Below, piece after piece: positions 12,545 through 19,688 of a stretch of 24,785 bases of DNA. A model generated the notes under the pieces. It was given only the letters and a program-made list of their open reading frames with translations. It did not search any database and had not been told where the DNA came from. The position numbers and the translations under genes are program-made. Numbering within the stretch: position 1 is the stretch's first letter; each line of letters starts with the position of its first letter. Origin of the DNA: a virus; IMG/VR virus record IMGVR_UViG_3300037117_000075, positions 1-24,785 of that record. One strand, written 5' to 3'.

Positions 12545-12870
12545 AAACGATTTGAACGCCACCAGGCTGTAGGCCGCCATCTTTTGCTCATCCGCATCGG
12601 CGGTGCTTGCGGCCGCCTTCTGCAACGATGCCTCAGCATCGCCCATGATCTGCGCGATGAAAGTGACCGGGTTGCTGGTGTTGGCGGCGATGTGAGCCAG
12701 CAGCGTGAACATCACGGTTTCAACGGCCACTTGGCGGCCGCGCATCTCGGCAGTGAGTTCTTCCATTTTGCCCCCCAATTCAAGTTGGCGCCGCAGCCAC
12801 TCTCTGCTGCGGCGCTGGGCACCGACTGTGGCCGCTGGCGCGCATTGCTGCAAGCCAATGAGGCCGCACA

Positions 12871-13236
12871 ATGAGCCACGCCCAGCACATCGCCGATGTT
12901 CTTTCCACGCTGATTGGCGTTACTGAAATCATCATCAAAGACCATGCATGGCTCATCGACATGGCAGCGCTGGTCGATCTCGACACCGAAGTCGACAACG
13001 CGCGCGCCCTCATGATCGAAGGCGGCAATCCGATCGGGGCGGAAGCCTCGATGCTGATCGAATGTCTCGCGCATGTTGGTCGCTGCCGGGGCACGATTGA
13101 GCGCGATCTCGAAACAAAATGGTTGGCAATCGCCGCGGCGCTCCTGCCGATGGTGCAGGAAAATCTAGCCGAAGCGTTCGAGCGCTTGCGTCCGATGCCG
13201 GCTGATCATGTCGCCCGGGGGGGGCAGTATAGGTGA
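12871..13236 (+). CDS. Hypothetical helical phage protein (121 aa)
   Basis: A 121-residue, largely helical protein (MSHAQHIADVLSTLIGVTEI, AALVDLDTEVDNARALMIEGG, RGTIERDLETKWLAIAAALL). No motif recognised. Its first eight codons are duplicated at 11673. Before the insertion its ATG would have overlapped the GcrA-like gene's stop. Its stop is close to or overlapping the start of the methyltransferase. Confidence 0.75.
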   Translation: MSHAQHIADVLSTLIGVTEIIIKDHAWLIDMAALVDLDTEVDNARALMIEGGNPIGAEASMLIECLAHVGRCRGTIERDLETKWLAIAAALLPMVQENLAEAFERLRPMPADHVARGGQYR

Positions 13237-13241
13237 GCAAA

Positions 13242-15224
13242 ATGAGCAAGCGCGTAAAATCATCGGCCAAGAAAAAGCCCGCGAAACGCACCTTCAAGAC
13301 TTTGAAGGCGGCAGGCCGCGCGATCATGGAAAGAAACACGCGCGCGCAAGCGATGGTGCGTGCCCGGATACGTGCCTCAGCACCTGGATTGAGCGTGGTT
13401 TGTCCTATCTGCAAAGTGCCTAAAGACATGTGGTGCCTACGCCGGCGGCAATCAGGCAGCGTCGTGGTGGCGAGTGATCTTCATGCCGACCGCGTTGATG
13501 CCGCGCGCATGAAAGCTAAAGTGAAGCTCGGCACCGGCACGCCGGCCGCGCCCGACGCGATGACGCGGCGGATTGAGCGGCTGGAGATGCCGAAAGGCTT
13601 TGGACCGCGTCCGGCGAATACGCGCTGGCCGGCCGAGATATCGATCGGCAAGCGGCATCGCAAGGAATTTGGCGACATCGAGGCACTGGCGCTTTCCTAC
13701 AACGAGCGCGGCGCCATCATCCAGCCGATCGCGATCACCACCGACAACAAGCTGATCGCCGGCGAACGCCGCATCAAGGCCTGGCTGCATCCGAAATCTA
13801 ACTTCCGCGATCAGCCCATGCCCGTGCACGTGATCACCGTCGATTCCATCGTCGCCGGCGAGTGGGATGAAAACGCTCACCGTAAAGACTTCACACCATC
13901 AGAAGCCGTTGCCATCAAGCGCGAGATCGAAGTGCTGCTCAAAAAGCACGCCAAGGATCGCCAGCGCGCGCACGGCGGCACGACCCACGGCAAAAAATCA
14001 AACGCAACCGACAAACTCAATGTCCGCGACCGCGCCGCCGCGATGACCGGAAAGAAACGCAGCTCGCTCGACAAGGCAGAAAAGATCGAGGCCGCCGCCG
14101 AGCAAGATCCCAAGCGGTTCGGCAAGCTGCGCGACGATATGAATCGCACCGGCCGCGTCAATGGTCCTTTCAAGCGCCTGCAGGTAATGCAGCAGACCGA
14201 TGCGTTGAGGAAGGCGCCATCACCGCTGCCGATGTGCGGGCCCTACATGGCGCTCTCGATCGACTATCCATGGCCGGCCGAACGCGATGCCGAGCAGATC
14301 GACATCGATAAGCGCGGGCGCTCGATGCGCAACTATCCCGAAATGGCGATCCCGACCGGCGAGAAGCTTTTCAAATCGAAAGAATTCCGGGCACTGATCG
14401 CGCCGGATTGCACGGTCTACTTCTGGACCACGAATTTCCACATGGAAGAGGCTTTCGTGCTGCTCAACGCCATGGGCTTTTCTGGCCACTCGACCATCGG
14501 CACCTGGGTGAAGAATAAAATGGGCCGCGGCCAGGTGCTGCGCGGCCAGACCGAGCATTGCATCATCGCGACGCGCGGCAAGCCGACCATCAATCTCACC
14601 AACCAGACCACGGCCTGGCAGGGCAACGGCTGGGACGTGCGCGAGGACTCGCGCAAGCCCGATGCATTCTACGCCATGGTCGAGGAACTGACGCCGGCGC
14701 CGCGCTATGCGGAGATATTCTCGCGCGGCGGGCGCAACGAAAAGTGGGATTGCCATGGCGACCAGGCCGGAGAGTTTACGCCGGCGCCGGCCAAGACCGA
14801 GCGCAAGTCTAAATCGGTCCGCCGCACGCTGCCCGGCCGCAGCGCCAAGCTGATCAGCTTTGCCGAAAAGCACGGTCACATCGTCTCTATGACGATCGAT
14901 GCCGCGACGAATGAAAGCGTCGGCACCTGCGCCTGCGGCTTCGAACATCGTGAGCAACGCGACGAGCTCGCCCAGGACGATCCGGAAGGCATCAAGCTTC
15001 GCATCGCGCGCGCGAAGGCGATGGATGCCGTGGTCACAGAACACTGGCGTGAACAATGTGAGGCTCAATCTAAGCCGACCGCGGATGAACCGGCGGCTAC
15101 GGCGCCGGCGGGAAATGGTGAAAAGTCTGCCAAGTCTGCCGCCATTCCCGCCGGCGATTCCGAACAGCTCAAAATCCCTGGCTTCCTCGATCGCAACGCG
15201 CCGGCAGCGGAGGCCGCAGAATGA
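13242..15224 (+). CDS. ParB-domain / MT-A70 adenine methyltransferase fusion (660 aa)
   Basis: A 660-residue multidomain protein. After a Lys-rich start and a CPIC...WC zinc motif (about 54-65), residues about 120-215 form a ParB/Srx-like domain (IEALALSYNERGAIIQPIAITTDNKLIAGERRIKAW). Residues about 330-500 are an MT-A70 N6-adenine methyltransferase: MALSIDYPWPAE, VYFWTTNFHMEEAFVLLNAMGF, TIGTWVKN and EIFSRGGRNEKWDCHGDQ. The family catalytic DPPW is DYPW here, one substitution. The C-terminal tail has another CACGF motif. Such fusions are frequent in alphaproteobacterial phages and probably protect phage DNA. The start at 13242 has AGGTGA upstream; GTG 13233 would overlap the previous stop. 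Confidence 0.9.
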   Translation: MSKRVKSSAKKKPAKRTFKTLKAAGRAIMERNTRAQAMVRARIRASAPGLSVVCPICKVPKDMWCLRRRQSGSVVVASDLHADRVDAARMKAKVKLGTGTPAAPDAMTRRIERLEMPKGFGPRPANTRWPAEISIGKRHRKEFGDIEALALSYNERGAIIQPIAITTDNKLIAGERRIKAWLHPKSNFRDQPMPVHVITVDSIVAGEWDENAHRKDFTPSEAVAIKREIEVLLKKHAKDRQRAHGGTTHGKKSNATDKLNVRDRAAAMTGKKRSSLDKAEKIEAAAEQDPKRFGKLRDDMNRTGRVNGPFKRLQVMQQTDALRKAPSPLPMCGPYMALSIDYPWPAERDAEQIDIDKRGRSMRNYPEMAIPTGEKLFKSKEFRALIAPDCTVYFWTTNFHMEEAFVLLNAMGFSGHSTIGTWVKNKMGRGQVLRGQTEHCIIATRGKPTINLTNQTTAWQGNGWDVREDSRKPDAFYAMVEELTPAPRYAEIFSRGGRNEKWDCHGDQAGEFTPAPAKTERKSKSVRRTLPGRSAKLISFAEKHGHIVSMTIDAATNESVGTCACGFEHREQRDELAQDDPEGIKLRIARAKAMDAVVTEHWREQCEAQSKPTADEPAATAPAGNGEKSAKSAAIPAGDSEQLKIPGFLDRNAPAAEAAE

Positions 15225-15451
15225 GGCCGGATGTTTGGTACGATCGGCGCGTCGGTGACAACGTGGTGCGCGTGCGCCACTTCCATAACGCGCCACTGCG
15301 CGTGCAGGCGCGTCCGACTGAGCCAGCGCAGATCATCATCCTGCCGGTGATCCGCATCGAGCGCCGGCGGCGAGATATTCCCTCCGTATTTTGTTTCGAA
15401 CTGCCATGTGACTGCGGCGAGTCTGACATTCGCGAACAGCCGCCGCCTTAA
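15221..15451 (+). CDS. Hypothetical protein (76 aa)
   Basis: A 76-residue beta-rich, Arg-rich protein (MRPDVWYDRRVGDNVVRVRH, QIIILPVIRIERRRRDIP) ending in CDCGESDIREQPPP. It is coupled by a 4-nt overlap to the methyltransferase. No family recognised. Confidence 0.65.
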   Translation: MRPDVWYDRRVGDNVVRVRHFHNAPLRVQARPTEPAQIIILPVIRIERRRRDIPSVFCFELPCDCGESDIREQPPP

Positions 15452-15534
15452 CCGGCGCAGCTGACGGTTTCACTCAAGTAGCCATTGCGTCGCCGCGGGA
15501 CGTTTTCCCGCCACGGGAGAGCTTTGCGCCGCAC

Positions 15535-15837
15535 ATGACCCTCTTCGGACGCCGCATCATCGTCACCACGCTCGATCCGGTCCCACGCCTATTCCGCGCG
15601 GCATCCGGTGTGCTGGTGATGAACGCGCGCGAGATCGAGGCCTTCGAGCAGCATGACCATGGCGTATTCGCGATGGTGGTCGACATCTGCAAGGCCGAGG
15701 ACATGGCGGAAGCAATCCTGCAGCTGTGCCCGCGGCGCGCGCGTCGGCGCCGGCCATTCTCACCCTCGGCGCGGCTTTTCATGCTCGGCGCGGTGTCGCC
15801 GGGCCGACGCGAAAACATCATGGAGAAGCGATCGTGA
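15535..15837 (+). CDS. Hypothetical protein (100 aa)
   Basis: A 100-residue protein: a beta/alpha N-terminal part (MTLFGRRIIVTTLDPVPRLF, FAMVVDICKAEDMAEAILQL) and an Arg-rich C-terminus. The ribosome site before ATG 15535 is weak (GGGAGAG at 14 nt). In the 84-bp gap before it, GCGGGA/TCCCGC can form a hairpin. The TGA overlaps the next GTG. The leftward frame over the same DNA is less protein-like. Confidence 0.55.
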   Translation: MTLFGRRIIVTTLDPVPRLFRAASGVLVMNAREIEAFEQHDHGVFAMVVDICKAEDMAEAILQLCPRRARRRRPFSPSARLFMLGAVSPGRRENIMEKRS

Positions 15838-16370
15838 AGCAATCAAAGGCTATGTCGCTGATCGAGAGTCTACTCAATATCGCGGTCGGCTTCGGCATTT
15901 CGCTGGGCGCGCAGGTGTTCTTTCTACCGCTGCTCGGGGTGACGATCGACTTCAAGCAGAACCTTTATTTTGCGCTGATCATGACGGTGATCTCGATCGC
16001 GCGTTCCTTCGCGCTGCGGCGGGTATTCGAGATGCTGCACATCCGTCGGCCGCTGTCGCCGGCAATGCATGCAGTGATCGCCGAGCGCTTCCACCAGATC
16101 GAGGGCGAGGGCTTCGGGACTTCCCATGATGATGGCCATGCTGCCGGCGAATTGGCGCGCGCCGGTGCTTGCTATCTGGCGATCGCCGGGCGCGGGCAAG
16201 CTGGCGATCCGCCGCGGCTGTGGCCGTGGGCTGACCAATGGTGGAATCCGAAGGATACGCGCCGCGACCTGGTGCGCGGCTTGGCGCTGGCATTAGCCGA
16301 GCTCGAGCGCTTCGACCGCAAGCGAAAGAGGGGGGTATATGAGCAAGTTGCGACCGATCGCTGCGGTTAA
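15834..16370 (+). CDS. DUF7220-like membrane protein with C-terminal domain (178 aa)
   Basis: The N-terminal ~65 residues (MSLIESLLNIAVGFGISLGAQVFFLPLLG, ALIMTVISIARSFALRRVFE) form two membrane helices of the kind I remember as DUF7220 in phages. The C-terminal part (FHQIEGEGFGTSHDDGHAAGELARAGACYLA, WPWADQWWNPKDTRRDLVRGLALALAELERFDR) is a domain usually found as a separate phage protein, so this looks like a fusion. The start is GTG 15834 (overlapping the previous stop) or ATG 15852. It overlaps the next gene by 32 nt. Confidence 0.75.
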   Translation: MKQSKAMSLIESLLNIAVGFGISLGAQVFFLPLLGVTIDFKQNLYFALIMTVISIARSFALRRVFEMLHIRRPLSPAMHAVIAERFHQIEGEGFGTSHDDGHAAGELARAGACYLAIAGRGQAGDPPRLWPWADQWWNPKDTRRDLVRGLALALAELERFDRKRKRGVYEQVATDRCG

Positions 16371-17145
16371 GCTCCCCGGCGTGAAAGTGCAGCTGCCGGC
16401 CGGGGCGCGGCCCGAGCTGTTCTGGATTCCACCAACGGGACTCCTGGTCGATGAGGCCTATCAGCGTGGGCTCTCGAAAGAATCCTATCGCCTGATCCGT
16501 AAGCTTGCTGCCGGCTTTGCCTGGAACCGAATGAAGCCGCCGATCGTGGTCAAGACCGAGAGTGGATGGCATGTGATCGACGGCCAGCATACCGCGATCG
16601 CCGCCGCATCGATCGGACTCAAGGAAATTCCGGTATTAATGGTCGAGGCCGGAACAGCGCAGATCCGCGCCGCCGCTTTCGTCGGGCACAATACCGATCG
16701 CATGAGAGTGTCGCCTATCGCAGTTTACCGGGCAATGGTGGCGGCCGAGGATCCCGATGCTCTCGATGTTGCGAACGTATGCCGGCGCGCCGGCGTGAGG
16801 ATCTGCGCCTTCAACAATGCGAGCGTGGTCGCCGAAGGCGACACCATGGCGATCGGCACCATCCGGGCGCTGATCAAGAAACGTGGCGTGCGCAAGTCGC
16901 GTTTCGTGTTGGAGGCGCTTCGCAAGGGCCGGCTGGCGCCGATCTCGGCGCATGAGATCGCTGCGGCCGACCGGCTGATGCATGGGCTGCCGCCCGGCTG
17001 CGACATGGATGTTCTGGCGGCGATCGTGCGCGCCGACCCCGACGGCTTCCATCTCGCGCGCGTGAGCGCAGTCAAGCAGAAGAGGCTCGTGTGCGACGTT
17101 CTGGCGGAACGCTGGGCGGCCGCACTGGCGAAGGTGAAGGTATGA
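16339..17145 (+). CDS. ParB-like nuclease-fold protein (268 aa)
   Basis: A 268-residue protein. Residues about 35-105 are ParB-N-like: VDEAYQRGLSKESYRLIRKLAAGFAW, PPIVVKTESGWHVIDGQHTAIAAASIGLKEIPVLMV, where VIDGQH is the equivalent of the GxxR/H segment. The rest is helical (DALDVANVCRRAGVRI, IRALIKKRGVRKSRFVLEAL). This fits the phage DUF6551 type from memory. A role in DNA binding or single-strand nuclease action is inferred. It has its own GAGGGGGG ribosome site inside the preceding gene. Confidence 0.8.
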   Translation: MSKLRPIAAVKLPGVKVQLPAGARPELFWIPPTGLLVDEAYQRGLSKESYRLIRKLAAGFAWNRMKPPIVVKTESGWHVIDGQHTAIAAASIGLKEIPVLMVEAGTAQIRAAAFVGHNTDRMRVSPIAVYRAMVAAEDPDALDVANVCRRAGVRICAFNNASVVAEGDTMAIGTIRALIKKRGVRKSRFVLEALRKGRLAPISAHEIAAADRLMHGLPPGCDMDVLAAIVRADPDGFHLARVSAVKQKRLVCDVLAERWAAALAKVKV

Positions 17146-17262
17146 CCAGCGCTGCGCGCCTGAATAATAAACACATCGTTGTGCTGCGCACGTTGGCCAA
17201 GTGCGACACCACCGCGCGCGGCATCACACTTCCGAAGTGGATGAGGCGGCCATCGATTCACC

Positions 17263-18151
17263 CATGCTTATCCGGTTAACGCACACAAACGCTGAGACCT
17301 ACTAGATGTTGATGCCACGGATCATCTGTCGGTTTTCTTGCGGCGCGGCCTCGGCTGTCGCCACCAAGTTGACGCTTGGCAAATATGAGCGTGAACGCAT
17401 CGAAATAAGTTATTCGAACCCCGGCTCAGAACACCCCGATAACGAGCGTTTTTTGGCCGACTGCCAGAGGTGGTTCAATCATCCTATTACCGTCCTGAAA
17501 TCGGACAGATACGCCGATACATGGGCTGTGTGGGAGGGCGTGCGGTTCATCACTTCGAAAGCAGGAGCCCCTTGCACGGGCATCCTAAAGCGAGAGCCGA
17601 CCTACGCGACGGCCAGGCCAGATGACATCCTTGTCTTTGGCTATACGGCCGAAGAAAAGGACCGGGCGGAATCCTTCCGCAAGCAAAACTTTGAAATTGT
17701 GTTCGAAACGCCGTTGATTGAGGCGGGTCTGACCAAGACAGACTGTCTCGCGATGATTGAGCGCGCCGGGATCAAACTGCCAGCCATGTACCTGCTTGGC
17801 TATCACAACAACAACTGCGTTGGCTGCCCAAAGGGCGGGATGGGCTACTGGAACAAGATCAGGAAAGACTTCCCCGAGGTATTTGAGCGCATGGCAGCCC
17901 TACAGCGCGATCTAGGCCGAGGATCGGCGTTCTTCCGAGACGGACGGCACAAAGGCGCTAAGCGGATCACGCTGGACGAATTAGCCCCCGACCGAGGCAA
18001 CCACGATACCGAACCGAAGATCGAATGCTCAATGCAATGCTACGCCGCAGAACGGAATTTTACATGACCACAACATCTAGGGCTGTGTGTCTAAACCGGA
18101 TAAGCATGGATACCAAGGGAGGTATGCGTGGGACGCAACCGGATAGGCATG
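17263..18151 (+). mobile_element. Cargo-bearing mini-transposon, element 3 (889 bp)
   Basis: The left end is CATGCTTATCCGGTT (17263). On the right there are two terminal copies: an inner one ending at 18108 (CCGGATAAGCATG) and an outer, slightly diverged one ending at 18151 (CCGGATAGGCATG). The 8-bp duplication GATTCACC at 17255-17262 and 18152-18159 fits only the outer end. It carries one rightward gene and no transposase. The inner parts of its ends match those of element 1 closely. Confidence 0.93.
17306..18067 (+). CDS. Element 3 cargo: PAPS-reductase-like ATP pyrophosphatase (253 aa)
   Basis: A 253-residue member of the adenine-nucleotide alpha-hydrolase / PAPS reductase superfamily. 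The PP-loop is FSCGAASAVATKL (SxGxxS) near residue 8; SNPGSEHPDNERFLADC, GYTAEEKDRAESF, CVGCPKGGMGYWNKIRKDFPE and the terminal CSMQC follow. Phage members of this group have been linked to sulfur- or nucleotide-related DNA chemistry and to defence systems such as Dnd, but the reaction of this one is unknown. ATG 17306 is the conserved element start (CTAGATGTTGA). The last codons ACA TGA lie in the conserved right end. Confidence 0.88.
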   Translation: MLMPRIICRFSCGAASAVATKLTLGKYERERIEISYSNPGSEHPDNERFLADCQRWFNHPITVLKSDRYADTWAVWEGVRFITSKAGAPCTGILKREPTYATARPDDILVFGYTAEEKDRAESFRKQNFEIVFETPLIEAGLTKTDCLAMIERAGIKLPAMYLLGYHNNNCVGCPKGGMGYWNKIRKDFPEVFERMAALQRDLGRGSAFFRDGRHKGAKRITLDELAPDRGNHDTEPKIECSMQCYAAERNFT

Positions 18152-18303
18152 GATTCACCTGTGGCGTCGAAGCCTGATCGAGATTTGGTATCGGCAATCG
18201 CCGAGCGGAGCGTTTGAGGGGCCGTTCTTCCGGCTCACCGAGATCGGCGCGTTTCTCGCGCTGAAGTTTTTCCCGGCACCTCGCGGGCTTTCAGGGGCGG
18301 AGA

Positions 18304-18609
18304 ATGGCAATGGGAAAGCAGGCTAAGCAAAACGGCAAAGAGCGTGCCGTGCTGGTGACGACGCAGCATCGCGGCGTGTTCTTCGGCTACGCCACGAAAA
18401 CAGACGGCGCGATCATCAATCTGCGCGCGGCGCGCAACTGCCTCTATTGGTCGAAAGATGTGAAAGGCTTCATCGGGCTCGCCACCGCCGGCCCGATCGG
18501 CGGATCGCGTGTCGGACCGCCGGCCGATATCGAGCTGCGCGACATCACTTCGGTGACGGCCGTGCTGCCCGAAGCCGTCAAGGTTTGGGAGAGCGCGCCA
18601 TGGAAATAA
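18304..18609 (+). CDS. DUF6948-like phage protein (101 aa)
   Basis: A 101-residue protein matching, from memory, the phage DUF6948 pattern: VLVTTQHRGVFFGYATKTDG, INLRAARNCLYWSKDVKGFIGLATAGP, IGGSRVGPPADIELRDITSVTAV and EAVKVWESAPWK. Function unknown. The start is ATG 18304 or, with a better-spaced GGAG, ATG 18310. It overlaps the split gene upstream and the next gene by 10 nt. Confidence 0.85.
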   Translation: MAMGKQAKQNGKERAVLVTTQHRGVFFGYATKTDGAIINLRAARNCLYWSKDVKGFIGLATAGPIGGSRVGPPADIELRDITSVTAVLPEAVKVWESAPWK

Positions 18610-19118
18610 AGTCGGCACAAGTCGCGCTGTTGCGCGGCGCCGTGCCGGCCGATCTTAACTCCGGCTACGGCGACGGCTACGGCTACGGCTACGGCTACGG
18701 CTACAGCGACGGCTACGGCGACGGCTACGGCGACGGCGACGGCTCCGGCGACGGCTCCGGCTCCGGCTCGAAAGAATATTGGCTGGCCTGCGTTGACCAT
18801 TTTGCGGCGAAGTGGCCGCAAAATGCGCAGGCCAGACTTATTGAGTTGCGCCGTTCCGGCGCGACGATCGGCTTCTGGAAATCCGACGCACAAGGCCGTG
18901 CCTGCAATGGTGGCAAGAACAATCCCGTCTCACCGGGCAAAGTCGAGACGATCCCTGGGCCTCTGAAGATCTGCTGCGAGCACGCGCTGCACGCCACCTT
19001 CATCCCGCCAAAATGGAAAGGCGATCGTTGGTGGATAGTGGCACTGATCGGCGACGTGCAGATCGACGAGGACAAGGCCGGAGCACTCACCCGCGAGATC
19101 ATCGGCGAGTGCCTATGA
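18600..19118 (+). CDS. Gly/Tyr/Asp-repeat phage protein (172 aa)
   Basis: A 172-residue protein. Residues about 22-57 are a low-complexity run of GY, GD and GS dipeptides encoded by tandem hexamers (18661-18770). The C-terminal part (GATIGFWKSDAQGRACNGG, VETIPGPLKICCEHALHATFIPPKWKGDRWWIVALIGDV, ALTREIIGE) looks like a known but uncharacterised phage domain. The repeats may change length by slippage. ATG 18600 overlaps the previous stop; the frame is open upstream but only as a shadow. Confidence 0.8.
   Translation: MEIKSAQVALLRGAVPADLNSGYGDGYGYGYGYGYSDGYGDGYGDGDGSGDGSGSGSKEYWLACVDHFAAKWPQNAQARLIELRRSGATIGFWKSDAQGRACNGGKNNPVSPGKVETIPGPLKICCEHALHATFIPPKWKGDRWWIVALIGDVQIDEDKAGALTREIIGECL
18661..18770. 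repeat. Hexanucleotide tandem repeats (GGCTAC/GGCGAC/GGCTCC)
   Basis: About 18 units of GGC-NAC or GGC-TCC, coding for Gly-Tyr, Gly-Asp and Gly-Ser. The purest stretch is the GGCTAC run around 18678-18702. Unit length divisible by three keeps the frame if copies are gained or lost. Confidence 0.85.
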
Positions 19119-19165
19119 CCGCCGCGCCCGCACCTTATATTTCCCCGCCTTCGGACGAAAAGTGA
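19115..19165 (+). CDS. Tiny coupled reading frame (16 aa)
   Basis: MTAAPAPYISPPSDEK, whose ATG overlaps the previous stop and whose TGA overlaps the next GTG. It may be a real micro-protein or merely serve to carry ribosomes to the next gene. Confidence 0.35.
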   Translation: MTAAPAPYISPPSDEK

Positions 19166-19338
19166 GCGATTCCACCACCCGGATGCTGCAGGTCGAAATC
19201 CCGGCCACGCTCGATCCCATGCTCGAGAAATTCGTGGTGCGCTTTGCGCGCAAGCTGGCGAAGGATTTGCACGCGGCCGAACGGATATTCAGCCACCACG
19301 ACGTCGTGCTCGAGCTCGATGGGGAAGGCCACGCATGA
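19162..19338 (+). CDS. Small hypothetical protein (58 aa, GTG start)
   Basis: A 58-residue protein: MSDSTTRMLQVEIPATLDPM, then a basic helix and SHHDVVLELDGEGHA. It starts at GTG 19162 and ends overlapping the next ATG by 4 nt. No family recognised. The leftward frame over the same DNA is a shadow. Confidence 0.6.
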   Translation: MSDSTTRMLQVEIPATLDPMLEKFVVRFARKLAKDLHAAERIFSHHDVVLELDGEGHA

Positions 19339-19688
19339 GCGAAGCCGATGACGTCCAGACGTCAGAACGGCCGGCCACCTGCAAGGTGGTCGAATCCGGC
19401 GAGCTGATGGTGTGCGAGCGCTGCGCGATCCAGTGGGACCTCAGCGATCCTACGCCGCCGGCGTGCGAGCCCATGACCTTTGCGCGCATGCGCAAGCGGC
19501 TATGCGCTGAAATCGAAGCGGCAGAAACGTCACTCAAGGTGGTCGCCGCATTGAAGCGCGCCGGCACGCCTGCGGATCCGCGCGCTGCGCATCGCCGCAG
19601 GGGCGAGCTCGAGGCCGTGTTGCGACTCTACGACAAGGTGACCGAAAGCAAAGAGATTCGGGAACTGATCAATGGGAAAAAACAATGA
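19335..19688 (+). CDS. Hypothetical protein with Cys cluster (117 aa)
   Basis: A 117-residue protein: N-terminal half with ATCKVV...MVCERCAIQWDLSDPTPPAC, a likely zinc-binding ribbon, and a C-terminal helical hairpin (FARMRKRLCAEIEAAETSLKVV, RRGELEAVLRLYDKVTESKEI). It overlaps both neighbours by 4 nt. It could be a small nucleic-acid-binding protein; no family recognised. Confidence 0.7.
   Translation: MSEADDVQTSERPATCKVVESGELMVCERCAIQWDLSDPTPPACEPMTFARMRKRLCAEIEAAETSLKVVAALKRAGTPADPRAAHRRRGELEAVLRLYDKVTESKEIRELINGKKQ

Larger units (their letters stand above)
11703..12766 (-). pseudogene. Leftward moron-like gene split by mobile element 2
   Basis: After removing element 2 and one 8-bp duplication the frame joins exactly (222 + 63 nt) into a 94-residue protein: MEELTAEMRGRQVAVETVMF, then TLLAHIAANTSNPVTFIAQI, a helical ADADEQKMAAYSLVAFKSF, and SDNMLAHVTKIVPTPSKPRH-stop. 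Composition is that of a folded helical phage protein; the rightward frame over the same DNA is a shadow. ATG 12766 follows a G-rich run. The frame is open further, to a GTG at 12871, so the N-terminus could be about 35 residues longer. Confidence 0.85.
11673..12870. mobile_element. Second moron-like insertion bracketed by 24-bp direct repeats
   Basis: The 24 bp starting ATGAGCCACGCCCAGCACAT occur at 11673-11696 and 12871-12894, the latter being the true start of the next rightward gene. Between them lies one leftward gene, itself split by element 2. The left copy keeps the ATGA overlap with the GcrA-like gene. This is the same arrangement as at 10730-11200. Confidence 0.65.
17142..18326 (+). 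pseudogene. Prophage gene split by mobile element 3
   Basis: The parts 17142-17262 and 18160-18326 join in frame (288 nt) to a 95-residue protein: MTSAARLNNKHIVVLRTLAK, CDTTARGITLPKWMRRPSIH, then LWRRSLIEIWYRQSP, GPFFRLTEIGAFLALKFFP and a Gly/Asn tail. It resembles a small winged-helix phage protein. ATG 17142 overlaps the previous stop by 4 nt and the end overlaps the DUF6948-like gene, as usual in this operon. In the present sequence translation stops shortly inside the element. Confidence 0.85.

Noticed and set aside
11603-12871. 422-residue leftward gene
   Set aside because: It crosses both ends of element 2 and runs antisense to the cargo; only the outer parts belong to a real gene.
14220-15296. 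358-residue leftward frame
   Set aside because: Shadow of the MT-A70 fusion; His/Arg/Ala-rich composition and no ribosome site.
5062-18151. Reading the three elements as integron cassettes, introns or CRISPR-like repeats
   Set aside because: Ends are inverted repeats with 8-bp duplications at unrelated sites; there is no attC-like fold, no splicing structure, and no regular repeat-spacer array.
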